From Paulinella micropora (Eukaryota > Cercozoa > Imbricatea > Euglyphida > Paulinellidae): a DNA stretch of 64,000 nt. Below the pieces are notes generated by a model that was not told where the DNA came from, ran no database searches, and saw nothing but the letters and a program-made list of their open reading frames with translations. Positions 49,979-58,860 of this stretch are shown here, in pieces (the stretch's first letter is position 1; every line of letters starts with the position of its first letter). Position numbers and translations under genes: made by a program. Location: contig WBZZ01000515.1 in assembly GCA_019918135.1 (NCBI GenBank), positions 169,804-233,803 of the forward strand, in the 5' to 3' direction.

Positions 49979-50152
49979 TAGGGAGTACATAGGCCATCGG
50001 TCCCTTTCCATGGGCTGATTGGTATAAAGCTCCTAGAGTAATGTTCTATGCCGTCACTTCCTTTATTCCACCGATTGGTGTGGAGACTTTCCTTATTGAA
50101 TGGAGGACTGGATGCACATGGCCTTTTGGCTCAGCAATTGGCAGACGATACA

Positions 50153-50229
<77 letters not shown>
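49979..50229. mobile_element. Repeat family 2, copy 1, with (ATT)n tail
   Basis: A ~175-bp unit beginning GGGAGTACATAGGCCATCGG and ending GCTCAGCAATTGGCAG(A/G)(C/A)GATACA is followed by ATT repeats. Three copies lie in the window in the same orientation. It behaves like a short non-autonomous retroelement; I cannot confirm pol III boxes. Confidence 0.7.
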
Positions 50230-50401
50230 GGGAGTACATAGGCCATCGGTCCTTTCCATGGGCTGATTGGTATAAAGCTCCTAGAGTAATGTTCTATGCC
50301 GTCACTTCCTTTATTCCACCGATTGGTGTGGAGACTTTCCTTATGGAATGGAGGACTGGATGCACATGGCCTTTTGGCTCAGCAATTGGCAGGAGATACA
50401 C

Positions 50402-50442
<41 letters not shown>

Positions 50443-50456
50443 TGTTATTATTATTA
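50230..50456. mobile_element. Repeat family 2, copy 2
   Basis: Same unit as 49979 with only a few base differences, ending in a shorter ATT tail (50402-50456). Confidence 0.7.
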
Positions 50457-50463
50457 TTCGATA

Positions 50464-50640
50464 GCATAGTTTAGAGAGGGGAGTATAGATACTTAGCTTT
50501 AGTATAGTTAGCTAGTGTGTGTGGCCTTCTATCAGTGAGCCTTTCCCTTTTTTTTTTCGATGATATTTCTTCTAACGGGAAGCGCTGCCATTTTTTTTTA
50601 TTTAAACTCTCTTTTTATTATTATTATTATTATTATTCCT
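50464..50640. mobile_element. Repeat family 3, copy 1
   Basis: The ~140-bp sequence TAGTTTAGAGAGGGGAGTAT...CTATCAGTGAGCCTTTCCCT...CTAACGGGAAGCGCTG recurs at 51896-52040. Both copies end in T/A-rich DNA with ATT repeats. Origin unknown. Confidence 0.65.
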
Positions 50641-50675
50641 CTTTTGCTGCTGCTTTAATTAGCTTGCTCTTTAAG

Positions 50676-51251
50676 TTCACATCCGAGGACAACAAACATC
50701 GGGAGGGGGCGTTCGCGCTCGACGTTGCACTTACAAAGTACAACAATTTCGAACTGAAGGCGTCCACGCAAGTGGAGACATGTGAGGGTGAAACTTCACC
50801 TTGTGCTCCCGGGTCTTTTTCCCTATAAGTATGAAAGATTTTAATAAACTGATTGTTTATTTTTTATTTGCAGGCTCTTCATTGTCTTTCCCATTGGTTG
50901 GCGCAAGAAGACTCCTGCGCAAGTCAATCGAGGTACTGTATGTTTTTCAAAATTCACAAGCTGCACATATTTTTTATACTTGGATGTTGCAGGATCGAAG
51001 CGCTTCATTTTTGCTGCGCGCGAGGTCGACACTGACGGCGATGGCAAGGCTGACGAAATCCAATATCAGCTCATGGGTTTTTTTGGTTTTAACCTTAAAC
51101 ACTCTTGCATGCTTGATCCGTCGCCGATGGACTTCGAGAAGCAGGTGAAGCCCGCGTGGCTCCTCTACGTCGGTAACCCCACGAACCCGCCTATGATTTG
51201 CAACTGGCGGAAGCGGGAGCTTTTGCTTCTGTACGAAGCAAACAAGGTCAT

Positions 51252-51285
<34 letters not shown>

Positions 51286-52039
51286 ATTTTTCTTTTTCTT
51301 CTTCAAATACATTTTATTATTCTTCTTCTCCACCAGCTCATCTTTTTTTTTTTTTTTTTTGTTTTTTTTTTTTTTTTGGCATCTTCCTTTTCTTTATTTT
51401 GCATATTTACTGCATGCTCGCCTGAAACGTTAGAAGAAGAATCAAAAAAAGGGCCCGACTGAGCCTCGCTCTTCGGGCAGGCCAAAAAAACTGAGATTCG
51501 CTAGCAACATTGTATGTAATATGAAAAATGAAGGATGTATGTAATATTGTTTGGTTCTTTGTGCAGAATCCATCGACGTCGACGATGTTCCATACGTTCC
51601 AGACGTCCCTGAAGAAGAAGAGACCCCTGAGCCTCCTATGCCTAAGGGGTCCAGCAAGAAAAAGCCAGGTACTAGCAAATTTCGTCTTTTTTTGTGTGCT
51701 TTTTTTTCAGTGTTTCTAATTTCTGACGTGACTAGGCAAGCCGAAGTCGAAAAAGCCCGCGGTCGACGCTGATGAAGTGGACATGTCGTTGGAGGTATAA
51801 TCTTTCCTACTCCTTCTTCTTCTTTTTCTTTTTTTTGTGAGGGGGGGGCCCCCCCGGGGGGGGGGGGGGCAAAAGGTCTCTTTGGGCGCCGCAGCATATA
51901 GTTTAGAGAGGGGAGTATAGCTACTAGCTTTAGTATGGCTAGCTAGTGTGTGTGGCATTCTATCAGTGAGCCTTTCCCTGTCTTTTTTTTTCCGAGTATA
52001 ATCTCTCTAACGGGAAGCGCTGACATTTTTTTTTCAAAC

Positions 52040-52107
<68 letters not shown>

Positions 52108-52396
52108 TATGGACACCGTGATAGCCCAGTGGTCAAGTTCTACCATCTGGGCCTGTCGCCAGTTCGATTCCCGTCGGTGCCACCAGTATTTTCATTGAAC
52201 ATACCGATCCATCTGGACCAGTATTTTCATTGAACATACCGGCCCGTCTGGAAGTGTTGGAACTGCCCTTGCGGGGGTGTCATTAGAGCTTATCGTCAAT
52301 TCTTCGTACTCCCCTCACGGGTGAGACGATGGAGGCGCATGTGCAGAAATGCATCAGCCATTGACAGAGAAGCACTATTATTACTATTATTATTAC

Positions 52397-52430
<34 letters not shown>

Positions 52431-52605
52431 TAGGGAGTACATAGGCCATCGGTCCCTTTCCATGGGCTGATTGGTATAAAGCTCCTAGAGTAATGTTCTA
52501 TGCCGTCACTTCCTTTATTCCACCGATTGGTGTGGAGACTTTCCTTATGGAATGGAGGACTGGATGCACATGGCCTTTTGGCTCAGCAATTGGCAGGAGA
52601 TACAC

Positions 52606-52649
<44 letters not shown>

Positions 52650-53320
52650 TTTGTTGTTGTTGTTGTCGTTGCTGTTGGTTTGTTCTGCCACTGCCTTGTT
52701 CGCAAGAAACGAACGACTTCTTTCAAAACAACGGCGACCGGTATTGTATTCAGGGTAGTTCGTCCGCCGGCGTGTCGAAAGAAGTCGTTCAGGATCTTGT
52801 GAACAAGGCAATGTCAGAACAAGCCGCATCCATTAAGGAAATGCTAGCAGAAGAAAGAAAGTTGAGAGAGGAGGAAAGGAAGAAAAAAGAAGCGCAAGAT
52901 CGGAAGGAAAAAGAGGCGCAAGAGAAGCGACAACGGGAAGAGGAGAGAAGAAAGAGGAAGAATTCGAAGAAGGAGAAGGAGGAGGAGGAGGAGGAGGAGG
53001 AGGAAAGCTCAGAAGAAGAGAACGAGAGAGTGAAGAAGAAGAAGAAGAAGAATAACAAGAACAAGAAAAACTATGATGATAATGATAACAACAACAACAA
53101 CAGCAACAACAACAGCAACAACAACAACAACAACAACAACAAAAATAGTAAGAGCGAGAGAGAAAGCTTGCTGGAGGATCTCATCGCTCGGATGGCAGCT
53201 GGCGCTCTGTCTGCTGGTAACTCACCTTCCACCCCCCAACGCGGCACCGGTCTCACCGCTCCCAGCTCACCTAACGCATGGGAGTTTGTTTTATCATCGC
53301 TTGCGCTGACTCGGCGCTAA
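50676..53320 (+). CDS. Multi-exon coiled-coil/low-complexity protein of the transposon right arm
   Basis: At least six exon blocks are seen: 50676-50787, 50874-50932, 50993-51246, 51567-51668, 51736-51794 and 52707-53320 (stop 53318-53320). Block 3 reads KRFIFAAREVDTDGDGKADE (an EF-hand-like DTDGDGKAD stretch). Blocks 4-5 are acidic then Lys-rich. Block 6 begins with a helical segment (SKEVVQDLVNKAMSEQAASI), then a long Glu/Lys/Arg coiled coil and poly-Asn, and ends WEFVLSSLALTRR. Blocks 2-3 and 4-5 join with GT-AG in frame; joins 1-2, 3-4 and 5-6 are off by one base with standard GT-AG boundaries. The 5' end is not found. It reads towards the right TIR, mirroring the transposase-like gene, and is likely the second transposon gene. 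SINEs and ATT repeats fill its last intron. Confidence 0.5.
51260..51400. repeat. TTC and poly-T tracts in an intron
   Basis: CTT repeats and T runs of more than ten bases occupy the third intron of the right-arm gene. No coding value. Confidence 0.7.
51840..51872. repeat. G/C homopolymer tract in the last intron
   Basis: A G8-C6-G12 type tract lies at 51840-51872, a class of sequence otherwise seen in the GC-rich block and next to the TIRs. Confidence 0.6.
51896..52109. mobile_element. Repeat family 3, copy 2, with (ATT)n tail
   Basis: Matches 50464-50610 with few differences and is followed by a ~65-bp ATT tail (52041-52109). It sits in the last intron of the right-arm gene. Confidence 0.65.
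52110..52433 (+). mobile_element. SINE family 1, copy in the last intron
   Basis: A full copy with tRNA-like head (52111-52188; one base shorter at GGGCCTGTCGCC), duplicated body unit and ATT tail (52376-52432). Confidence 0.85.
52434..52648. mobile_element. Repeat family 2, copy 3
   Basis: The third copy of the GGGAGTACATAGGCCATCGG unit, with a ~45-bp ATT tail that ends just before the polypyrimidine/acceptor region of exon block 6. Confidence 0.7.
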
Positions 53321-53656
53321 CTTCAAATGCACGCACCAGGTAGTTTGCACAGCTTTCACTTTTCTCCTTCATCTGAAAGATGTTTGAATTTGTTTTGTGT
53401 TTTTTTTCTTTGTAGTAGTGTAGTATTAATCGTAATTTTTTGCACTGGCAGGTTTGTTATGGTCGAAAGCGGGATTAAGAACGTTTGTCGCGTGCAAGAG
53501 TTAAACAAACTTCTAATTTAGTTAGTATGATATTACGGAGTTAGATTTTTTTTTTTTTTAGTAATTAAAGAAATTTTGTTGTAGAATCTATGTATTTTGC
53601 GTGGCGACATCGCACTTCTCTTCCTCCCCCGTTCCCCCCTCCCCCCCCCCGGGGGG
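53321..53656. other. 3' flank of the right-arm gene with C/G tracts
   Basis: The stretch holds the 3' end of the right-arm gene and T-rich DNA. C and G runs at 53631-53656 adjoin the right TIR as G runs adjoin the left one. No further gene is seen. Confidence 0.4.
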
Positions 53657-53982
53657 AATTTATTGTAGGTAAAAGCAATGTTTATTATCATAATAAAGTA
53701 AAATGCTTAATGTAAACAAAGATAAACAAAATTAAAAGCAAATTCTGCATGTTGGGCATTGTTATCATCATAAATTACCGTATCGGACCGGTTCCTGCCC
53801 ACCTCTAAAGATGAAGTTAAAGTGTATTACAATTAATAAAAACATGTTTTAATATTATTTTTATATGTTCTGCAATCAGTGAATTGATTTCCTTTCATTA
53901 CCACACGTTTTCGAAAAAGTCCATATACTTCATGGAAAATTTCGGAAAAAGGGATATCCCCAAGATTGTCGAATGTTTAGTT
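53657..53982 (-). repeat. Right terminal inverted repeat of the 53.7-kb element
   Basis: This is the reverse complement of 314-665. It ends ...GAATGTTTAGTT at 53982, followed by the ATAA duplication. The outer ~210 bp match the left TIR almost base for base; the inner part is about 26 bp shorter overall, mainly because it lacks the left copy's insertion. Confidence 0.85.
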
Positions 53983-53986
53983 ATAA
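53983..53986. repeat. Candidate target-site duplication, right copy (ATAA)
   Basis: See 310-313. It follows directly after the outermost TIR base. Confidence 0.55.
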
Positions 53987-53997
53987 GGGCGACCAAG

Positions 53998-54165
53998 ATG
54001 GAAGCACTAAAAGAAGAAGAAATGAAACCAATAAGCAAGACCGACAAGCAAAAACAAAAAGCAATCAACAGAGAAAAAAAAAGAATTAAGGGACATTTGA
54101 AAACGATAAACAAAATCAATTATTGTGTTCATACTTACTTCTTAGCGAAATCCAAAACTCGCTGA
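53998..54165 (+). CDS. Small Lys-rich protein, 55 residues
   Basis: The ATG at 53998 gives MEALKEEEMKPISKTDKQKQ followed by a Lys/Arg-rich helix and a short hydrophobic end. The frame is also open upstream through the TIR, but that part belongs to the transposon. It is the first gene of the AT-rich run right of the insertion. It overlaps the convergent gene at 54135-54370 by about 30 bp. Hypothetical. Confidence 0.35.
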   Translation: MEALKEEEMKPISKTDKQKQKAINREKKRIKGHLKTINKINYCVHTYFLAKSKTR

Positions 54166-54370
54166 GCTTCTTCAAGTGTCATATTTAACAACACACGGCG
54201 ACACTCAGAAGCAATTTTCTTCTTTCTTTCGCTTTGTAATGTTTTTGAAATACCCTTAATTTTTTTTTGATATGTATATCGTTTTTTTGTAGATAAACCG
54301 AGACGTCCCCGTTTTTCTTTACATACTTTTTAACAACATTATAAACTGTGATGTCTCCGCCTTCAACCAT
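54135..54370 (-). CDS. Small basic protein with a frame break at an A run
   Basis: The ATG at 54370 opens MVEGGDITVYNVVKKYVKK. The frame stays open to a stop at 54185, but after an A-rich tract (54262-54290) the better sequence lies in the next frame: ISKTLQSERKKKIASECRRV, ending ...LEEAQRVLDFAKK (stop 54135-54137). The combined ~78-residue product is basic and helical. It may be a DNA-associated protein. Function unknown. Confidence 0.4.
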
Positions 54371-54459
54371 TTTTATATGAATAAAAAAAATATTATTTTA
54401 AAATAAATATTATTCTTGTAATATACCAAGCAACCTTTTGAAAAAACTGGGACGCGAAA

Positions 54460-55149
54460 ATGACGAGCAAGTCGTGCGACTGTGGGAGGCCGAAATATTG
54501 CTTATATGATAACCTTGAACTGCGGAACCTTATGATTTTGAGATTGAAGCAGAGAATGATGGGGGCCTGTGAAGAATGCTTCAAGACGAGCGGGAAACGA
54601 TGCGGAAATTGTATATATAAAGATGCGAGTGGGCTGACCTGTATGAGCTACGAGATGCCGAATATTAAAATACCGAAAAAGGGGGCGAAATGTGCTTATT
54701 TATTATCAGCGTTAAAAGCGGAAAATGCACTCGATCAAGTTTTGATTATTAATAAAGCAAATAAAACCAATTTGAAAAAGAATGAGACCAAAAACGAAAA
54801 AATGCGGAAAGAATTCTCAGATGTTTATCAACTGACGAGCGAAACAATCAAGGAGAACGAGAAGCTGAAAAAGAATATTATTATTTTAATGAGGCGGGAA
54901 GACGAGCACCTTGAAGAACGGCGAAGATTAAAAAGGGAAATCAAGCTTTTAAAGAACATAATAATTGAAACCTGCCCGACAAAATCGGAACCAAACACAC
55001 CCGAGGAACAAGACACACACGAGGCCGAGCAAGCCACACCAGAGGAAACCGACGAAACCGAGCACGACAAAACCGAGCACGACGAAACCGAGCACGACCA
55101 AATCAAGCCCGACGTTTTTGAAATATATCAAAAGCTGAAAATTATATGA
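54460..55149 (+). CDS. Cys-rich/coiled-coil protein, 229 residues
   Basis: The ATG at 54460 opens MTSKSCDCGRPKYCLYDN. The first ~70 residues contain ten Cys in CxC, CxxC and CxxxC spacing (CDCGRPKYC, CEECFKTSGKRCGNC), suggesting a zinc-binding module. A strongly charged coiled coil follows (about residues 85-165), then Thr/Glu-rich tandem repeats (TEHDKTEHDETEHDQ). It is unbroken. The layout of zinc module plus coiled coil occurs in small viral regulatory proteins, but I recognise no family. Confidence 0.55.
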   Translation: MTSKSCDCGRPKYCLYDNLELRNLMILRLKQRMMGACEECFKTSGKRCGNCIYKDASGLTCMSYEMPNIKIPKKGAKCAYLLSALKAENALDQVLIINKANKTNLKKNETKNEKMRKEFSDVYQLTSETIKENEKLKKNIIILMRREDEHLEERRRLKREIKLLKNIIIETCPTKSEPNTPEEQDTHEAEQATPEETDETEHDKTEHDETEHDQIKPDVFEIYQKLKII

Positions 55150-55154
55150 TATTA

Positions 55155-55316
55155 ATGAACTCGTCAATCGAGCGATTACTGGAAGAACATCCCGACAAAT
55201 TCAAACTCATAAACAATTATTTAAAAATTCAATATCAAAGACACCGACAAGCACATCCAGAAACGGAGCCAATTAAGGATTTAAATGAGTTTATCAGTCT
55301 TTTAAATTTGGAATAA
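55155..55316 (+). CDS. Small ORF, 53 residues
   Basis: The ATG at 55155, six bases after the upstream stop, gives MNSSIERLLEEHPDKFKLIN and continues to IKDLNEFISLLNLE, stopping at 55314-55316. Composition and spacing fit a real gene of this compact run. It is too short for most ORF callers. Function unknown. Confidence 0.45.
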   Translation: MNSSIERLLEEHPDKFKLINNYLKIQYQRHRQAHPETEPIKDLNEFISLLNLE

Positions 55317-55361
55317 AAAAATGATTGAATTTTATTATGTTTTTTTTCATATAAGAAAATA

Positions 55362-56001
55362 ATGGCTTTTGATAAACAATGCTGTCTTTTTTATTCGTCT
55401 GAAATCTGTAAGATATTATGGGGGGCTAATCCGTGGGAAAAGGACCATTTGAAAAAAGTATATACTCGGGAATACAAGCAGAACCAAGAACTGACAGATG
55501 AGCAAATCCAACAAATCCACGGCCAACTGAAAGAAATGAAACCGCTAACAATGGGCGACCGTTTTGAACTCACAGACAACAAGATTGAAATCAATGACGA
55601 CGAACCAGACCCGCGACTTCGTGGAATTAAGCACGAGAAGACCGTCATCAGCTTCTTAACCGCCCGAGATTTCAAAGTGTGGAATTATCAAGAAAAATAT
55701 ATCAAGGAAATTTATCAATATAAGCTGAAATTATATTCAAAGATTGAAGGCTTTATTCGTTTGAACGGAGACAAAAAAATATATCTTTTAGAAATCAAAA
55801 TCAGAAGAAAAAAAAGACAGAGGGCTGAGACCGTGGGAGCACTTTCAAATTCAAATTAATCTTTACTTAACGGGATTGAAAGTGTGCGACGGCGAGGTTG
55901 AAATCGTGAAAGTGGGCAAAGACTGGGGATATATCCGCGATATGAACGGGGGCCTGCGGTTAATTCATAACGAGCTCAACAAACTGAGGCGGGGAAGGTA
56001 G
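55362..56001 (+). pseudogene. PD-(D/E)XK (YqaJ/RecB-like) nuclease, one frame break
   Basis: The ATG at 55362 opens a protein whose C-terminal half looks like a YqaJ/RecB-type nuclease: GFIRLNGDKKIYLLEIKIR supplies an ExK pair after a short beta strand. After a frame change at an A run (55805-55815), PWEHFQIQINLYLTGLKVCD supplies the helix with the conserved QxxxY-like residues. It ends at a TAG at 55999-56001. The combined length is ~212 codons. Such nucleases act in replication and recombination of Polinton-like and giant viruses. The break is in an A8 tract and could be a read error. Confidence 0.55.
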
Positions 56002-56203
56002 CGACAACACGGGGGGCGATTAAGTCTTCCAAATTGTATATTTTTAAAAACTCGGCGACCGTGTCCTTCTTCAATGGGCAGTTATCAGACCGCAAAGTAT
56101 ATGAAACGATATGAGAGAGAGAGCAAAAGGCGAGGCCGTCAATTATGATATTATTATCTTTTTTATTACAATACAAGCAACTCATCGGGGACGAAAAACA
56201 CAC
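55976..56203 (-). CDS. Small CxxC protein, convergent with the nuclease gene
   Basis: The ATG at 56203 (or 56182) gives 75 or 68 residues with CLYCNKKDNNIIIDGLAFC, a plausible zinc-binding knuckle, then LKKDTVAEFLKIYNLEDLIA. It overlaps the end of the nuclease gene by 26 bp. Short zinc-knuckle ORFs are common in this type of DNA. Family not recognised. Confidence 0.45.
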   Translation of the reverse strand: MCFSSPMSCLYCNKKDNNIIIDGLAFCSLSHIVSYTLRSDNCPLKKDTVAEFLKIYNLEDLIAPRVVATFPASVC

Positions 56204-56210
56204 AAACGAA

Positions 56211-56211
<1 letters not shown>

Positions 56212-56246
<35 letters not shown>
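56212..56246. repeat. (AT)n microsatellite
   Basis: About 17 TA units lie directly upstream of the minus-strand CxxC ORF, where they could serve as a promoter or melt easily. Confidence 0.85.
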
Positions 56247-56248
<2 letters not shown>

Positions 56249-56272
56249 ATAATCTTTTTTTTAAAATAACAT

Positions 56273-56320
56273 CCACAATTTATTATTTAATATCTAAATA
56301 AAATTTAATTATTATAATAT
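56273..56320 (+). promoter_or_regulatory. Upstream 48-bp direct repeat, copy 1
   Basis: CCACAATTTATTATTTAATA followed by TCTAAATAAAATTTAATTAT is repeated without visible change at 56624-56671. Each copy ends 24-31 bp before a plus-strand ATG (56344, 56702). This looks like a shared AT-rich promoter. Confidence 0.55.
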
Positions 56321-56343
56321 AAACAGCAACACACCGAGAGAAA

Positions 56344-56584
56344 TGACTAAAGATTTTTTTGATATAATGAGAGAGAGAGAGAATTTTACAAAAAAGACTT
56401 GAAATATTTAGAAAAGAAAAAACAAGAGAAGGGGGGGGAAATCATCAAAGCGAGCTTATTACTTAACCGCTACGAATGTAAAGAAGAACATATCAAGACA
56501 ATCATATCAGGCTTAAAAACATATAATGAGGATTATATCAAATATGATAAACGGCTCAAATATGTAAAAAATCAGCTTAAATGA
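56344..56584 (+). CDS. Small Lys-rich protein with break in a GA repeat
   Basis: The ATG at 56344 opens MTKDFFDIMRERE. After the (GA)n stretch (56369-56380) the good frame is YKKDLKYLEKKKQEKGGEII and on to the stop at 56582-56584. The combined product is ~79 residues, helical and basic. A two-base change in the GA repeat accounts for the break. Function unknown. Confidence 0.4.
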
Positions 56585-56623
56585 ATAAACCCGTTGAATT
56601 ATAATGTCCCCCTTCTTAACACA

Positions 56624-56671
56624 CCACAATTTATTATTTAATATCTAAATAAAATTTAATTATTATAATAT
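56624..56671 (+). promoter_or_regulatory. Upstream 48-bp direct repeat, copy 2
   Basis: Same sequence as 56273-56320, placed 31 bp before the ATG at 56702 and extended by TATATAA, a TATA-like end. Confidence 0.55.
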
Positions 56672-56701
56672 ATATAAGATACCGAAGGACAACAAACAAA
56701 A

Positions 56702-57107
56702 ATGACCGACACAAAACCCGCCGAGCATCCAGCCATTCACAGCGAGATTATCAACACGACCGACCCGCAAGTCATAAAACACCGACAAAAGGAACTCCGC
56801 CAACAATACAAGGCCCAAGGCATCAACACCCGTGTCCAAGCCATAAAAAAGCCCCAATACTGTCGGCTTTATGTGCGACAATTTGAACACCCTGACCCAG
56901 AACTCAGGCGAGCGATATCAAAGCGACCGCGGAAGACATACGCGCCAGAGAACGGCACCCACAAATCGCAAATTATACGGGGCATATAAGACCACATACA
57001 ACCGCAAAATCGCACTCATAAACGAACTCATTGAAAAATATAACATTGACCCACAAGCCAGAGACGATATTCTCAAATTAACGGCGAGGGCGGTGCGAGC
57101 ATATTAA
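56702..57107 (+). pseudogene. Small basic protein (~135 codons) with frame breaks
   Basis: The ATG at 56702 opens MTDTKPAEHPAIHSEIINTT, with QVIKHRQKELRQQYKAQGIN and QYCRLYVRQFEHPDPELR. The frame must change near 56905 and again near 56985 to read KIALINELIEKYNIDPQARD and end at 57107. The middle piece reads best as DIKATAEDIRARERHPQIAN. It is a charged, helical product. No family is recognised. Confidence 0.4.
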
Positions 57108-57139
57108 ACCTTTATATACTCAAATAATCCTTTTTTTTG

Positions 57140-57445
57140 AACAACCTGACAATTTTCCCGGGTGAATTGATATCAAATGAGCAAACGGAGCCGATTGGAG
57201 GAGCGAGCAGACAACACGAGACAACAAAATTGAACCAATGAGGAAACGAACTAAAACCAAAAAAAAAGGGTTGAAATTACCCGGCCATTTGTTATATTTT
57301 AATAAGAAAAGGGTTAAATTTCCCGGGTAGATTGGTATCAAACGAACGAACGGAGGCGATTGGAGCCCCGAAAATTTCCCGGGTGGATTGGTATCAAATG
57401 AGCAAACGGAGCCGATTGGAGAAGCGAGCAGACAACACGAGCAAC
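57140..57445. repeat. Three imperfect ~70-bp direct repeats
   Basis: Units start at about 57153, 57316 and 57373 with TTTCCCGGGT(G/A)(G/A)ATTGGTATC, then AAATGAGCAAACGGAGCCGA, and in two of three units GCGAGCAGACAACACGAG. Fragments of the first part recur near 57290. They occupy the gap upstream of the primase gene, so they may be an origin or iteron-like region. Confidence 0.65.
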
Positions 57446-57637
57446 AAGAACCAAAGCCCAACCAATCACAAAACAATTTTCAAAACACATTTTAGCCTGA
57501 ACGGGCTAATCTGATCAACTTATCCCATTTGATACCGTGGGGGCTTTTTGTTGTATGCGGTTATCGTTGAATTTATAATTTATAATTAATTATTTATTTT
57601 TATTCTAAATAATCATACCCAATATATAAAACTGAGA

Positions 57638-58860
57638 ATGATTGAAATCGCGACTTCGTTATCCGATACCACATACATTGAAATTGATGACGGCTTAATT
57701 GAATTTATTATCGCAAGACACAAAGCGGGCAAGCCGTGCGAGATGTATGAGAACCTTAACGGCCGTGTCTTCTTATATGCTGATTTTGATTTGAACCACG
57801 AGGAAGACAAAACCGAGGCCGAACACTTAAAAATCATAAATGAACAAATCAATTTATTTTGTTTAATGTTTCAAATTGATCGCAAACTCGCAAAGGTAAA
57901 AATCGCAAACAAGAGCCGAAAGACTTCATTCCACATTATAAGCAAAGAAACCTCATTTAATGACCCGAGAGAAATCAAAGAACTGATTGAAGAATATGAG
58001 CTCAAATTTGATAAAGCAGTTTATTCAACCGCGGGAAAAAGGCAATTGTTTCGTTTATTATATACGACCAAGCACGGCGAAAATCGGCCATTCATACCCG
58101 TCAATTCAATGACACTCAGCCCGATCGCCGTGAGTGTTGAAGAATATCGTGATTACTTGATTTATGCGGGCGAGCTTATTATTGAAAACGACGAACCCGA
58201 GGCAAAAACGAGGGAGCGAAAGGAGCCGATACCCAACGAGCCAGAGGAAGATGAGCCCGAGCAACCCATACCCGAAGAAGACATACCCGAAGACATACCC
58301 GAAGACATACCCGAGGACGAAGAATATGAGCTTATCACTGAAATATTAAAAGTATTCAAGGCCAAGAAGCCAGAGATATCCGCGAATAACAAATTCAAGA
58401 AATCAGAAAATCAAGGAATAAACAAATTGATTTTATATTTTAGACGGTTGAAATCTTCATTTTGCTTGTTATGTAATCGCGAACACACCAGAGACGGCAC
58501 AGATATATTGATTTATCACCGCGACACGGGAGCCGTTTATCTTGGATGTTGTAAGGAGAACAAGACCTTTGAACGGCTAACCAATGAAGAAAATCAGGAA
58601 GCGAAACAAGCCGAGCGACTGACAAATCGGCAAGTGTTGAAAGATATCTTGATTGAAGCTTCAAGCCCTTCATATGTCAATGAACTGATTGAAGCAGATA
58701 AAGCCGAATTCAAAGAAGCGGGCTTTGGACCCAAAGCAATTGATACTTCAAAATTCATATCAGAAGATGAACATATCAAAAATGAAATCCTTCAAAAGAA
58801 GGCGGATATTATCGCGATAAAATCACCAAAGGGGACAGGCAAAACCCAATTGTTTATTAT
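57638..58860 (+). CDS. Archaeo-eukaryotic primase fused to helicase P-loop, 3' part replaced
   Basis: The ATG at 57638 opens a primase-like domain: VFLYADFDLNHEED has the metal-binding DxD, SFHIISKETSF the following His motif, and RQLFRLLYTTKHGENRPFIP the third motif. After an acidic tandem repeat (four copies of EDIPED-type) comes a zinc ribbon (CLLCNREHTRDG, then LGCCK). At 58820-58847 follows KSPKGTGKTQ, the Walker A form found in origin-binding/primase-helicases of Polinton-like viruses and Marseilleviridae. The remaining helicase motifs are missing. The same open frame continues to 60514, but from about 58860 the sequence is of retroelement type. The protein primes and opens DNA for replication; this copy has lost its motor domain. 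Confidence 0.65.

Noticed and set aside
48714..52200. Poly-Tyr, poly-Ile and poly-Asn frames across ATT repeats
   Set aside because: They are translations of microsatellite SINE tails and not genes.
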